Below, piece by piece: positions 14,905 through 24,037 of a stretch of DNA of 26,675 nt. How positions within the stretch are numbered: position 1 is the stretch's first letter; the number at the start of each line of letters is the position of its first letter. This DNA is from an uncultured Sutterella sp. (GTDB lineage Bacteria > Pseudomonadota > Gammaproteobacteria > Burkholderiales > Burkholderiaceae_F): NCBI GenBank assembly GCA_900552915.1, contig USBS01000011.1, forward strand, positions 1 through 26,675, written 5' to 3'. The notes under the pieces were generated by a model. It was not told where the DNA came from. It worked only from the letters and a program-made list of their open reading frames with translations, and did no database searches. Both the position numbers and the translations under genes were made by a program.

Positions 14905-16800
14905 ATGTCCACCCCAAAAGAACGTCTTTTGCGTTGTTGCTCGCTGAACGCAGTCATGGCTGCGGCCTTGACGCTCGCCTTGCCTTCGGCGTGGGCTTTT
15001 GACGTTCGGGTGGAGGGTTTGACGGGAGCTCCGAGCGACAATGTCGAGGCCATGCTCACACCGATTCGCAACCGCGCCTCGCCAAAAGCTCGACACACAT
15101 ACCGCTCGCAGGTCGACAAATCCATTCGAAACGGCCTTGAAGCCCTCGGGTACTACCAATACGAAATCCGCTACCGTTGGGAAAAACCGAAAGCGCAAAG
15201 CAATTCGGTCGACCGCTCCGATGAAAAGGATGAGGCCGATCGATCCGCACAAGGCGAACCGGACGCCGAAACTACAAATAACCAAGCCGTCGACAACAAG
15301 GACAAACAGAAGTCCTCGAGAAGTGAGAGAACCACTTTGGTTGCGCGCGTCAAACTCGGCGAACCGATGCGCATCAAAAAAGCCACTCTGACGATCGAAG
15401 GCTCCGAAATTGAAGACTATTCCAAATTCAAACGTCTTCAGAGAAAGCTCCCCAAGCAAGGTTCGCCGCTCAACCACGGCGAGTATTCGGACTTCAAAGC
15501 ATCCGTCGAGCGAACCGCCATGCGCTACGGCTACTTCGACGGTGAATTCATCACAAGCGAACTGTTGGTGAATGCCGATACCAACGAAGCCGAATGGCTC
15601 TTGGTTTACGATCCGAAAGAACGCTACTCTTTCGGCGAAGTCACCTTCAAGGGCAGTCAAATCCGCGAGCCGATTCTGCACAACATCGTGCCCTTTAAGG
15701 AAGGCGACCCGTACTCCTCAGACGATATTGCCGAATTAAACCGGCGGCTTTCCGCTACCGGCTGGTTCAATTCGATTATGGTTTCGCCCGACATTCGTGC
15801 CGGGCGCAAATCCGAGAACCACGAACTTCCGGTCAACACTCGAGTTTCGCCGAAAATTCGCAATTCCGTCGAAACCGGACTCGGCTACTCCACCGACGTC
15901 GGTCCTCGCGGGAAACTGACCTGGAAAAAGCCTTGGATCAACGATTCGGGACACAGCATCCAGGCAGCAGGCGACGTTTCCAAACTCGAGCAGATGCTTG
16001 ACTTCACGTACAAGCTTCCGCTTGAGGAAAACGCGCTTGAGCACTTCTGGCTTTTCAGCGGCGGCTACAAGCACGAAGACCTCAACGACACAAAAGCCGA
16101 CACCGCGACCCTAGCCGTCACCCGCCGTTGGGAACCCTACGAAGGCTGGCAAAAGGGGGTGTCGCTCAAATGGCGCACGGACGACTTCACGCAGGCATCG
16201 GTCGAAAACAAGACCATGATGATCTACCCGGAGTTCTCGTTGTCGCGTACGCGCAGCCGCGGCGGGCTGATGCCCAAATGGGGAGACTCCCAACGGTACA
16301 CCGTCGGCTACGCCAACCAAATGTGGGGCTCGGACATCGATGCGCTGATGCTTGAGGCTCAATTCGTTCTCATACGCACGTATGCACGCAATCACCGCTT
16401 TGTGCTTCGATCACACGTCGGCTGGATCGAAACGGGCGATTTCGATCAGGTTCCGCCCGATCTTCGTTTCTTTGCCGGCGGCGACAGAAGCATCCGCGGC
16501 TACGACTACGAGTCCATTTCTCCCGAGGATTCCAACGGAGAACTGACCGGTGCGTTGAAAATGGTCACCGGCAGCTTCGAGTATCAAATGCGTGTCACCG
16601 GAAAATGGTGGGGCGCTGTATTCCTCGACGTGGGGCGGGCCGACAACGATTTCGAATTCTCCAATCTGAAAAAAGGTGCCGGCATCGGCGTACGCTGGGA
16701 ATCACCCTTAGGGCCGATTAAGCTCGACATCGCCAAGCCTGTTGGCGATTCCGATGAAAACGGCATTCAGTTCTACATCGGTCTGGGACCTGAGCTATGA
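14905..16800 (+). CDS. tamA: Outer-membrane assembly factor TamA (Omp85 family)
   Basis: Outer-membrane member of the translocation and assembly module; with TamB it supports envelope biogenesis. 631 residues, about 50 longer than E. coli TamA. A signal peptide ends at PSAWA (about residue 32). POTRA1 starts with FDVRVEGLTG and continues through IRNGLEALGYYQYEIRY; it is interrupted by a polar insert at about residues 94-142. POTRA2 and POTRA3 follow (GYFDGEFITSELLV; LNRRLSATGWFNSIMVSP). The barrel begins about GYSTDVGPRGKLTWKKPW, includes the Omp85 motif RFFAGGDRSIRGYDY, and ends QFYIGLGPEL with the expected C-terminal aromatic/Leu signal. ATG 14905 gives the signal peptide; a GTG at 14875 is the alternative. 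The stop overlaps tamB by ATGA. Confidence 0.96.
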   Translation: MSTPKERLLRCCSLNAVMAAALTLALPSAWAFDVRVEGLTGAPSDNVEAMLTPIRNRASPKARHTYRSQVDKSIRNGLEALGYYQYEIRYRWEKPKAQSNSVDRSDEKDEADRSAQGEPDAETTNNQAVDNKDKQKSSRSERTTLVARVKLGEPMRIKKATLTIEGSEIEDYSKFKRLQRKLPKQGSPLNHGEYSDFKASVERTAMRYGYFDGEFITSELLVNADTNEAEWLLVYDPKERYSFGEVTFKGSQIREPILHNIVPFKEGDPYSSDDIAELNRRLSATGWFNSIMVSPDIRAGRKSENHELPVNTRVSPKIRNSVETGLGYSTDVGPRGKLTWKKPWINDSGHSIQAAGDVSKLEQMLDFTYKLPLEENALEHFWLFSGGYKHEDLNDTKADTATLAVTRRWEPYEGWQKGVSLKWRTDDFTQASVENKTMMIYPEFSLSRTRSRGGLMPKWGDSQRYTVGYANQMWGSDIDALMLEAQFVLIRTYARNHRFVLRSHVGWIETGDFDQVPPDLRFFAGGDRSIRGYDYESISPEDSNGELTGALKMVTGSFEYQMRVTGKWWGAVFLDVGRADNDFEFSNLKKGAGIGVRWESPLGPIKLDIAKPVGDSDENGIQFYIGLGPEL

Positions 16801-19800
16801 GCGTTGCAAAAAAGGTATCGATCGGCGTTCTGGGCTTTGCCGGAGTATTGGCTCTCGGGCTGGGTGTTTTGCTGGGCACAAACCCGGGGCTGCAGGTTGT
16901 CAAAAACGTCCTGGAGAAGTCCGTTGCCGGCTTTAAGGCCGAGGCACTCGAAGGCTCTGTCTTTCACCTCAAGGCAAAGGGAATCGAATACAACACTGCC
17001 GGTGTAGCCTTCAAAGGCAACCTCACATGGGACATCAGTGCGGCAAAGCTTTTGACCTGGCGTTTTGACCTGAACAATTTCGAGCTTTCCGATGCAACGG
17101 TTCGTGTTCGAACCTCTCAAATGAGTTCGAGTGCGGCCCCCGAGGCAACGACTGCCGCCGCCTCGACTGCCGATGCTGCGGCTCGCCTGAGTGCGCCTCT
17201 TCCCGTTTCAATCGATCGATTCGTCCTTAAAACCGTACAGGCCGATGTTGACGGCAATGTCTTAGAAATCGGCACCTTTGAAACCAAAGCCTCTTGGAAG
17301 AAAGACCGAGTGGTTGTCGACTCGATTGCGCTGCAAGACTCAAGCTTTGCGGCGGCGACCGAACCCTCCGATGAACCGCTCGGAGCCGTTTTAAAGCGCA
17401 CATTTTCTCAGCCCGTCCTGCCGGAAATCCCGGCTGTCAATTTGCCGGTGGATCTGACGCTGAATACGTTTGAACTCGCGCACTTCACCCTCAAGGGAGA
17501 GCCCGATCAAGTCATCGATTCCGTCAAGTTCAGCCTGAGCGCCGAGAACGGAAAACTCACCGTTTCGGATCTTTCCGCCCAAGCCTTGAATGCCAACGTG
17601 ACAGGTTCTCTCGCGCTCGGGCTCGACGCTCGACACGAAGTGGCTCTTACGGCAGCTATTTCAACAACCGTACCCAGAGAAAGCATTCCGACAGGGACTC
17701 TTCCGCAGGCCGAAGAACCCTCCGTCGAAGAGGTGGCAAACTTCTACGAGCGCCTAAAGGAAGCCCGAGAAGAACGGCTCAATGCCGCTAAGGAGCGGAG
17801 GGCCAAACGGTTGGCGCAGGCCAAGACTCAGCCCGAAGTTCAAAAGAAAGTTCTCAGCCGGGAAGAACAGCGTGAAGCCCGCCGCAAAGCTCGAGCTCGC
17901 CTGCAGCGGCGTGTCGAGCGTTGGCGCGCAAGCGTACGCGGAATGCTTCCCAAGGCGCAGCCGCTGCCGCCGGTCACCGTCGAACTGGCCCTACAAGCTC
18001 AGGGAGCGCTTTCCGAAGAAGTGATGCTTTCCGGGAATGTCAATAATGTGCCCGGTGTTGAAAACGGCGTCTTTACCGTTAAAGCGACCCCCACGCAAGC
18101 AGGTTTGCCGCTTTCGGCAGACATCACTGCCAAGGCCATTGAGATTTCCGGTGCAAAACTGAGCAAACTAAAGCTCGGTCTCACCGGCAAGGCTGTCGAT
18201 TACGCACTCGACGTCTCTGCGCAAGCGCTTTATCCGCTCGATGAAGAGCACAACATCACAGCCAACATTGCCATCTGCGGCACGGGCACTGAAGTGCGGG
18301 CAGCGCTCAAGGACTTCTCGATAGCTTCCAACATCGGCCTTATTCACATTGACGGCGCCGCAAACTGGTCGGACAACCTGCGCTTTGCCGCTTCGCTAAA
18401 CCTCAACGACATCGACACGACGGCGGCAATGCCGCAGACTCCTTTGAAGGCAAATGGCAGTTTCGTCGCCTGGGGCGTACAGCAAAACGGCGTCTGGAAA
18501 GCCAAACTGCAGGATCTCACCATTCTGGGTGAGCTGAGGGGCCATTCGCTTGCCCTCACCGGCGCCTTCGAAACCAAGGGCAACGGCGTGCTTGAAACAC
18601 CCGAGCTCTACTTTGCCGTGGGCGACAACACGTTTGAAATTGCCGGACATATCGACGCTGCCAAAGAAGTGCCGGAACTGAATTTCAAGGCAAAAATCGA
18701 TGCCCCCGATTTCGCTCTCATCGATCCCAATCTTCTCGGCTCCGTCAAAGGACAGCTTGTGGTTTCCGGAACATCCGCGCTACCGGTCATTGATGCCGAC
18801 ATCACGGCAAGAAACATCGATTATCTGGGAACCACACTCAAAAAAGGACGCCTGACAGGCCGTATTCGCTCACACGACTCGATTTCGGGAAGAGCTTCGC
18901 TTGAACTCGAAGACCTCAAAACCAACGGTGTTGTTGTTCGCAAAGCAAGCATCCAGGCACGCGGTTCCGAATTGCGGCATCAAATCACAATCAAGACGGA
19001 AGGCGAGCCGGTTTCCGTACAAGCCAAAATCACGGGCATTTACGAACGCATGCTCGGCAACTGGGCGGGTTCGATCGCCGAATTCAAAGCCGACAGCGAC
19101 TACGGCCCGGTGTCGCTGGAAAAACCGCTTCGTCTTGCTTACGTGAGCGGCCTCAATCGCGCCAATGTCGGAAAAGCCTGCTTCGTGCATCCCGATGCCA
19201 AGCTTTGCCTGCAAAACGCTCTCAAAATCGATCTCACCAACAAAACCGATCTTCGTCTACTCATCGGTCTTGAAAAATTCGATCTCGCCTTTATCAAGCA
19301 TTATCTCAAAGGACGTCTGCGCGCCAACGGAATCATTACGGCTCAGGCCGATATTACGGTTCCGGCCGGGCTTGCCGATTTGCCGCGAGGCAAAGTCCGC
19401 GTACAAGCCAAAGACATCAAAACCCGCTACCGCATGGATAACGGCGACCTCCGAGTCGGCTTCAACGAACTGGATATCGGAGTTGCCAACATCAAGGATT
19501 CGATCGCTGCCCGCTGGAAGGTAGACATTGCCGACAACGGCGACATTGAAGGAAACCTCAGTGTCGGCGATATTTTCGGCAGCCGCTCCATCAACGGCGC
19601 TCTGAATCTTGTCGATATCGACGCAACCCTCGTGAATTCGTTCCTATCGCCCGGAGAAACTGCCGAGGGAAAAATCTACGGCAGCATGCGCTTTGCCGGC
19701 AACCTGGAAGAGCCGCTGATATACGGAGAAACCGGCATCAAGAGCGCTCGTCTGGACTCCACCAAGATGCCGTTTGAAATGCTTCCGAGCGACTTCAAAC

Positions 19801-20861
19801 TGACATTTGACGGCAACAGCTCCAATCTTGACGGATTATTGAAAACCCCCAAGGGTGAAATCAAGCTTGCGGGTGCCGCCGACTGGCGCACATTCGGCGA
19901 AGGCAAGGCCGTGGTATCGGCCAAAGGCGTCAACCTGCGCGTCACGCTGCCGCCGGATGTTGAATTCGACCTCACTACGGACGTCAAGTGCGAAGCCAGC
20001 TCCGAACTCATCAAACTCGACGGCTTGATCGCGCTGCCGTGGGCTCGTGTGCAGGTTTCCGAACTTCCCCCGTCAACCGTTGAAGTTTCCGACGATGTTG
20101 TGAGGGTCGACCGCCCGCGCTTGATCAAAAAAGATCGCTCGCAGGCCATTCCGATCGAAAGCAACCTCTTTATCGACATCGGCGACGACGTTCGAGTTGA
20201 AGCCATGGGACTTAAAGCCCGCGTGACCGGGAAACTGCATGTCATACAAGACAAGGGGAACCTCGGCTTAACCGGACAGATTTCAGTTCCGAGCGGCAAC
20301 TTCAAGGCCTACGGCCAGGATCTGATTGTTCGGAGAGGCGAGTTCCACTTCATCGGCTCAACGACCAATCCCATGATTGATCTCGAGGCTATTCGCAACC
20401 CCGAGCGCACGGCCGACGATGTAATTGCGGGCGTACGAATCACCGGTACCGCCGACTACCCGCAGGTGTCTGTCTTTTCGGATCCTGTCAAGTCCGAAAC
20501 AGAGGCCTTGAGTTACCTGATCCGCGGCGAAGGACTGGATCCTTCGGGTGACTCGGACAACACCATGATCACGTCTGCTTTGATCAATCTGGGGTTGAGC
20601 CAAGGCTCTCAAGTCTTCGACTCGTTGGGCGACGCCATCGGCATCAGCGGGCTCGGTCTTGATACGGAGGGCGTCGGCGATAACTCCCAACTCGTAGTCT
20701 CCGGTTATGTGCTGCCGGGACTTAAGGTTAAGTACGGCGTCGGCATTTTCGATTCGCTTGCCACTCTGACACTACGTTATCGAGTCATTCCGAAGCTGTA
20801 CATCGAAGCAGTGAGCGGCGTCGATCAGGCGCTTGATGTCTTGTACTCGTTTGAGTTCTAA
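16797..20861 (+). CDS. tamB: Translocation and assembly module protein TamB
   Basis: Large AsmA-like/bridge-type protein anchored in the inner membrane by an N-terminal helix (VSIGVLGFAGVLALGLGVLLG) and reaching TamA across the periplasm as a long beta-taco groove; linked to phospholipid transport. 1354 residues, close to other TamB proteins. The N-terminal pattern (NPGLQVVKNVLEKSVAGFKAEALEGSV) and the C-terminal DUF490/TamB domain are clear: LFIDIGDDVRVEAMGLKARVTG, GNFKAYGQDLIVRRGEFHF, GTADYPQVSVFSDP, and a C terminus ending in LYSFEF. An Arg/Glu/Lys/Ala-rich helical segment interrupts the beta repeats at about residues 310-390. The ATG is coupled to tamA. Confidence 0.95.
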   Translation: MSVAKKVSIGVLGFAGVLALGLGVLLGTNPGLQVVKNVLEKSVAGFKAEALEGSVFHLKAKGIEYNTAGVAFKGNLTWDISAAKLLTWRFDLNNFELSDATVRVRTSQMSSSAAPEATTAAASTADAAARLSAPLPVSIDRFVLKTVQADVDGNVLEIGTFETKASWKKDRVVVDSIALQDSSFAAATEPSDEPLGAVLKRTFSQPVLPEIPAVNLPVDLTLNTFELAHFTLKGEPDQVIDSVKFSLSAENGKLTVSDLSAQALNANVTGSLALGLDARHEVALTAAISTTVPRESIPTGTLPQAEEPSVEEVANFYERLKEAREERLNAAKERRAKRLAQAKTQPEVQKKVLSREEQREARRKARARLQRRVERWRASVRGMLPKAQPLPPVTVELALQAQGALSEEVMLSGNVNNVPGVENGVFTVKATPTQAGLPLSADITAKAIEISGAKLSKLKLGLTGKAVDYALDVSAQALYPLDEEHNITANIAICGTGTEVRAALKDFSIASNIGLIHIDGAANWSDNLRFAASLNLNDIDTTAAMPQTPLKANGSFVAWGVQQNGVWKAKLQDLTILGELRGHSLALTGAFETKGNGVLETPELYFAVGDNTFEIAGHIDAAKEVPELNFKAKIDAPDFALIDPNLLGSVKGQLVVSGTSALPVIDADITARNIDYLGTTLKKGRLTGRIRSHDSISGRASLELEDLKTNGVVVRKASIQARGSELRHQITIKTEGEPVSVQAKITGIYERMLGNWAGSIAEFKADSDYGPVSLEKPLRLAYVSGLNRANVGKACFVHPDAKLCLQNALKIDLTNKTDLRLLIGLEKFDLAFIKHYLKGRLRANGIITAQADITVPAGLADLPRGKVRVQAKDIKTRYRMDNGDLRVGFNELDIGVANIKDSIAARWKVDIADNGDIEGNLSVGDIFGSRSINGALNLVDIDATLVNSFLSPGETAEGKIYGSMRFAGNLEEPLIYGETGIKSARLDSTKMPFEMLPSDFKLTFDGNSSNLDGLLKTPKGEIKLAGAADWRTFGEGKAVVSAKGVNLRVTLPPDVEFDLTTDVKCEASSELIKLDGLIALPWARVQVSELPPSTVEVSDDVVRVDRPRLIKKDRSQAIPIESNLFIDIGDDVRVEAMGLKARVTGKLHVIQDKGNLGLTGQISVPSGNFKAYGQDLIVRRGEFHFIGSTTNPMIDLEAIRNPERTADDVIAGVRITGTADYPQVSVFSDPVKSETEALSYLIRGEGLDPSGDSDNTMITSALINLGLSQGSQVFDSLGDAIGISGLGLDTEGVGDNSQLVVSGYVLPGLKVKYGVGIFDSLATLTLRYRVIPKLYIEAVSGVDQALDVLYSFEF

Positions 20862-20900
20862 AACCAATGCTGTTACTACGAGAGTAGTTCGTTTGGTCTG

Positions 20901-20951
20901 ATGCGTAAAAATATTAAGCGTATTAAAATTACGCGTAATATTTTTACGCAT
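20901..20951. repeat. 51-nt inverted repeat with internal 15-bp direct repeats
   Basis: A perfect 16-bp arm, ATGCGTAAAAATATTA (20901-20916) with its complement (20936-20951), encloses a second stem GCGTA/TACGC (20918-20922 and 20930-20934) around a 7-nt loop. GCGTAA/T occurs directly at 20903, 20918 and 20933, exactly 15 bp apart, and inverted at 20929 and 20944. It ends 12 nt before the preferred ATPase start. Functions that fit: operator, cruciform, leader hairpin, or a tamB terminator; the T runs are internal, so a terminator is not assured. Confidence 0.85.
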
Positions 20952-20963
20952 TTTCCTGGATCT

Positions 20964-22343
20964 ATGATCAAGCCTAAATTTTTCGGTCGAGAAAAAGAGT
21001 TGGCTCTGCTGCGCAAACAGCGCGACATTGTCAGAGAACAGCACACCAGCCGCTTCGTTGTCGTCTCCGGGCGTCGTCGAGTCGGTAAAACACGCCTAAT
21101 CTTGGAGGCACTTTCCTCAACTGAGGACATGCCCACGATCTACACGTACCTGAATCCGCAACTGGATGAAGCCTCAAACCTGTCGGATTTTTCGCTGGCT
21201 TTTCAAGATGGCCTCGGCGTGCGGCATGCAGTCCGATTCTCCAGCTTCGAAGAGGCAATCAGCAGTGTCTTCGAAGAAGCCGCCGCCCGTCCTATCACTT
21301 TAGTTATTGACGAATTTCAGAATCTGTCGCACTTGAACCCGGGCGTCTTTGGTTTGTTGCAGAAACTCTGGGACCTGCAGCACGAAAACATTCAACTCTT
21401 GCTTGTTGTTTGCGGCTCCGTTGCTAGCTCCATGCGTGAAATCTTCGAAAACGGCCGAGCACCTCTTTTTGCCAGAAACAACGCCGTCATTCGAGTGGAG
21501 CCGTTTCTGCCGGATATGGTGAAAACCATATTCCGAAGCTACAGCCCGAATTTCAGCGGCGACGATCTTCTCGCACTCTACGCCTTTACCGGAGGTGTGG
21601 CCCAGTACTTGCAAAACTTCCTTCCGGCCGGCTGCTTCACTTTGCGCGACATGCTTCGAAGCGGCATTGAGGAAAACTCCGTTTGGCTCTCAGAAGCTCA
21701 ACTCTTGCTGGCTTCTGAATTCAAAGGAAACGCACCAACTTACCACGAAATTTTGAAGCGAATCGCCGCGGGTAAGAATAAGCGTGCAGAACTTGTCGGC
21801 TCATTCGATATCGATATTTCGGCGCATCTCTATCAGCTTCAGCATTACTACGGACTGATCGAAGCAATGGAACCGGTAGCCGACAACGGAGCCAAACGTC
21901 AACGCATCGCATACGAACTCAACGATGAACTGCTTGATTTCTGGTACTCCTTTCTCCTGCCCAACCAACGCATGTTGCAAAGCCACAACTCTGCTGCTCT
22001 TCAAGAACTCATTCTCGAAAACTACCCGACCTGGTCCGGCCGTATACTCGAAAGATTCTACCGCAGACACTTTTGCAATCTCGGTCTTTTCACGCGCGTT
22101 GGCCCATGGTGGGATCGCAAAGGAGAAAACGAAATCGATTTGGTGGCCATCAACGAGGCCAAACGTACGATTTACTTTGCCGAGATCAAACGAAACCCGG
22201 ACAAAGTCGACTTCTCGATCCTCCAGAGCAAAGTTCAAGTCTTTTTGAGCTGCAATCCGCAATACGTCGACTATGACCGGACTTTGAACGGACTGTCGCT
22301 GTCCGAACTTGCTGCGTGCAGCAAATTGCCATTTGAGGACTGA
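20964..22343 (+). CDS. Archaeal-type AAA ATPase with DUF234 / PD-(D/E)XK-like C terminus
   Basis: Predicted STAND-like P-loop ATPase, 459 residues from ATG 20964, function not established. The N terminus KFFGREKELALL is the typical opening of this family (PF01637). Walker A is GRRRVGKT (36-43) and Walker B LVIDEFQ (113-119), then the sensor-like VCGS. A winged-helix-like segment follows (SAHLYQLQHYYGLIEAMEPV), then a DUF234-type C-terminal domain with NEIDLVAI and FAEIKR, the spacing D-x(n)-E-x-K of PD-(D/E)XK nucleases. ATG 20964 is preferred to the in-frame ATG 20901, which lies in the inverted repeat. Homologues are common in Bacteroidetes, archaea and gut bacteria, often in variable positions. 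There is no partner gene here; base composition looks like the neighbours by eye. Confidence 0.85.
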   Translation: MIKPKFFGREKELALLRKQRDIVREQHTSRFVVVSGRRRVGKTRLILEALSSTEDMPTIYTYLNPQLDEASNLSDFSLAFQDGLGVRHAVRFSSFEEAISSVFEEAAARPITLVIDEFQNLSHLNPGVFGLLQKLWDLQHENIQLLLVVCGSVASSMREIFENGRAPLFARNNAVIRVEPFLPDMVKTIFRSYSPNFSGDDLLALYAFTGGVAQYLQNFLPAGCFTLRDMLRSGIEENSVWLSEAQLLLASEFKGNAPTYHEILKRIAAGKNKRAELVGSFDIDISAHLYQLQHYYGLIEAMEPVADNGAKRQRIAYELNDELLDFWYSFLLPNQRMLQSHNSAALQELILENYPTWSGRILERFYRRHFCNLGLFTRVGPWWDRKGENEIDLVAINEAKRTIYFAEIKRNPDKVDFSILQSKVQVFLSCNPQYVDYDRTLNGLSLSELAACSKLPFED

Positions 22344-22378
22344 CAGACCTCGTCTCGAAAGTCTCCCGGGCAAGCTAC

Positions 22379-22424
22379 GGAAAAGCCGCCGTTCCTGCAT
22401 AAGAGAGCAGTCGGCGGCTTTTCG
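22379..22424. terminator. Bidirectional terminator between the ATPase gene and leuA
   Basis: AAAAGCCGCCG (22381-22391) pairs with CGGCGGCTTTT (22412-22422), with an inner CTGC/GCAG stem in the loop. The A run and T run flank a GC-rich stem, so it can end transcription from either side; it sits between convergent genes. Confidence 0.9.
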
Positions 22425-22447
22425 TTCAGTTCTCTGCCGAGAAAAGC

Positions 22448-24037
22448 TTAAGGATGACTGCCGGCGGCAACCAACTCTTCAATCTTTTTCGGGGGTTCTC
22501 TCAGTTCCTGAATACGCTTGGTGCGCTCAATGTTGTTGATCGCATGCAGCAGAGCAAGCGCCGCCGATTCGATCACGTCGGTCGAAAGCCCCATGCCGTG
22601 GAAGATGCGGCCGTTGTAGTCAACAGTGATGTTGACCTGACCGAGCGCATCCATGCCGGCGCCGTTGGCCGTAATTTCAAAGCTCGTCAGCTTGCAGCGC
22701 ACGCCGGTAAGCCGCGTGATGCAGTTGTAAACGGCATCGACCGGGCCGTTGCCGATGCAGGAATCCGTGCGAGTACGCTTGCCGGCAAGCAGCCGCACCG
22801 TGGCCGTCGCCATGTCGCCGTTGCCGCTCATGACATTGAGACGATCAAGACGGTAGGCATCGTCGTCGTTTTCACCCTGCTTGGTGAAGAACACAAGCGA
22901 CTCCAAGTCGTAGTCGAACACCTGCCCCTTCTTGTCCGCGAGCTTGAGGAAGCGTGCGTAGATATCGTCGAGATCGTAGTCCTTGTCAGTGTAGCCGAGG
23001 TTTGCAAGACACGTGCGGATCATGTGGCGGCCCGAGCGCGCCGTCATGCGCATGTTGTTGCCCTTGAAGCCCACACTTTCGGGCGTGAGGATTTCGTATG
23101 TCTGGCGGTTCTTGAGAACGCCGTCCTGGTGAATGCCCGAGCTGTGAGCAAAAGCGTTGGAGCCGACGATGGCCTTGTGCGGCGGCACGGGTTCGTGGCA
23201 GATCTTGGCCACGAGAGACGACGTGCGCGCGATGTTCTTCATCACGATGCCCGTCTTGAGGCCTTCGAAGTAGCCGTTGCGTACGTTGAGCGCCGCAGCA
23301 ACTTCTTCAAGCGAAGTGTTGCCAGCACGCTCGCCCAGCCCGTTCATGCAGCACTCAATCTGGCGAGCGCCCATCTGCACGGCTGTGAGCGAATTGGCCG
23401 TAGCCATGCCCAAATCGTTGTGGCAGTGCACGGAAAGCACAGCCTTGTCGATATTGGGCACCCGATTCATGATGTTGGTGATGATGCCTCCGAACTCCAC
23501 CGGAAGCGTGTAGCCGACCGTATCGGGAATATTGATCGTTGTGGCGCCCGCATCAATGGCGGTTTCAACCATGCGGCACAGTTCGTCGATCGGCGTGCGG
23601 CCCGCGTCCTCGCAGGAAAACTCCACGTCGTCGGTGTAGTTGCGCGCAAGCTTGACGGAAGCACGAGCCATTTCGACGATGTCGTCGAAAGATTTGCGCA
23701 GCTTGTCGCGCACGTGAATCGTACTGGTCGCAATGAAGGTGTGAATACGGAAATGCTTGGCCGACTGAAGCGCTTCGCCGGCGGCTTCAATATCTTTAGC
23801 TACGCAGCGAGCCAGTCCGCAGGGAATCGTCGTCTTGAGCGTTGCGGCAATCTGCGAAACGCTGTCGAAGTCGCCCTTGGATGAAATCGGAAAACCCGCT
23901 TCGATTACGTCAACGCCGAGCTCTTCGAGGGCCAACGCAATCTGCAGCTTCTGCCGCGCGGAAAGACTCTGCGGCAGCGCTTGTTCGCCGTCACGAAGTG
24001 TGGTGTCGAAAATAATGATTCGATTGTTGTCCGACAT
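22448..24037 (-). CDS. leuA: 2-isopropylmalate synthase
   Basis: First committed enzyme of leucine biosynthesis, condensing acetyl-CoA with 2-oxoisovalerate; cytosolic. 529 residues. The DRE-TIM barrel signature FDTTLRDGEQALPQ is at residues 10-23, the metal ligands lie in LSVHCHNDLGMATANS (His-x-His-x-x-D) and GNTSLEEV, with GIHQDGVLKN following. The C-terminal third (from about residue 390, RLDRLNVMSGNGDMATATV onward) is the LeuA allosteric dimer domain, so leucine feedback is expected. A good Shine-Dalgarno (GGGAG, 7 nt before ATG) fixes the start. The rest of the leu pathway is not in this window. A bidirectional terminator follows the gene. Confidence 0.97.
   Translation of the reverse strand: MSDNNRIIIFDTTLRDGEQALPQSLSARQKLQIALALEELGVDVIEAGFPISSKGDFDSVSQIAATLKTTIPCGLARCVAKDIEAAGEALQSAKHFRIHTFIATSTIHVRDKLRKSFDDIVEMARASVKLARNYTDDVEFSCEDAGRTPIDELCRMVETAIDAGATTINIPDTVGYTLPVEFGGIITNIMNRVPNIDKAVLSVHCHNDLGMATANSLTAVQMGARQIECCMNGLGERAGNTSLEEVAAALNVRNGYFEGLKTGIVMKNIARTSSLVAKICHEPVPPHKAIVGSNAFAHSSGIHQDGVLKNRQTYEILTPESVGFKGNNMRMTARSGRHMIRTCLANLGYTDKDYDLDDIYARFLKLADKKGQVFDYDLESLVFFTKQGENDDDAYRLDRLNVMSGNGDMATATVRLLAGKRTRTDSCIGNGPVDAVYNCITRLTGVRCKLTSFEITANGAGMDALGQVNITVDYNGRIFHGMGLSTDVIESAALALLHAINNIERTKRIQELREPPKKIEELVAAGSHP

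Noticed and set aside
20862..20900. ACTAC-GAGA-GTAGT hairpin after tamB considered as a terminator
   Set aside because: The stem is only 5 bp and no T run follows.
20901..20963. In-frame upstream ATG for the ATPase gene
   Set aside because: It would place the start inside the 51-nt palindrome and add 21 repetitive basic residues; family members begin close to the FGREKEL motif, which fits ATG 20964 better, though the longer form is not excluded.
22454..23884. A 476-codon open frame on the plus strand
   Set aside because: Mirror frame of leuA, again without start signal or domain.
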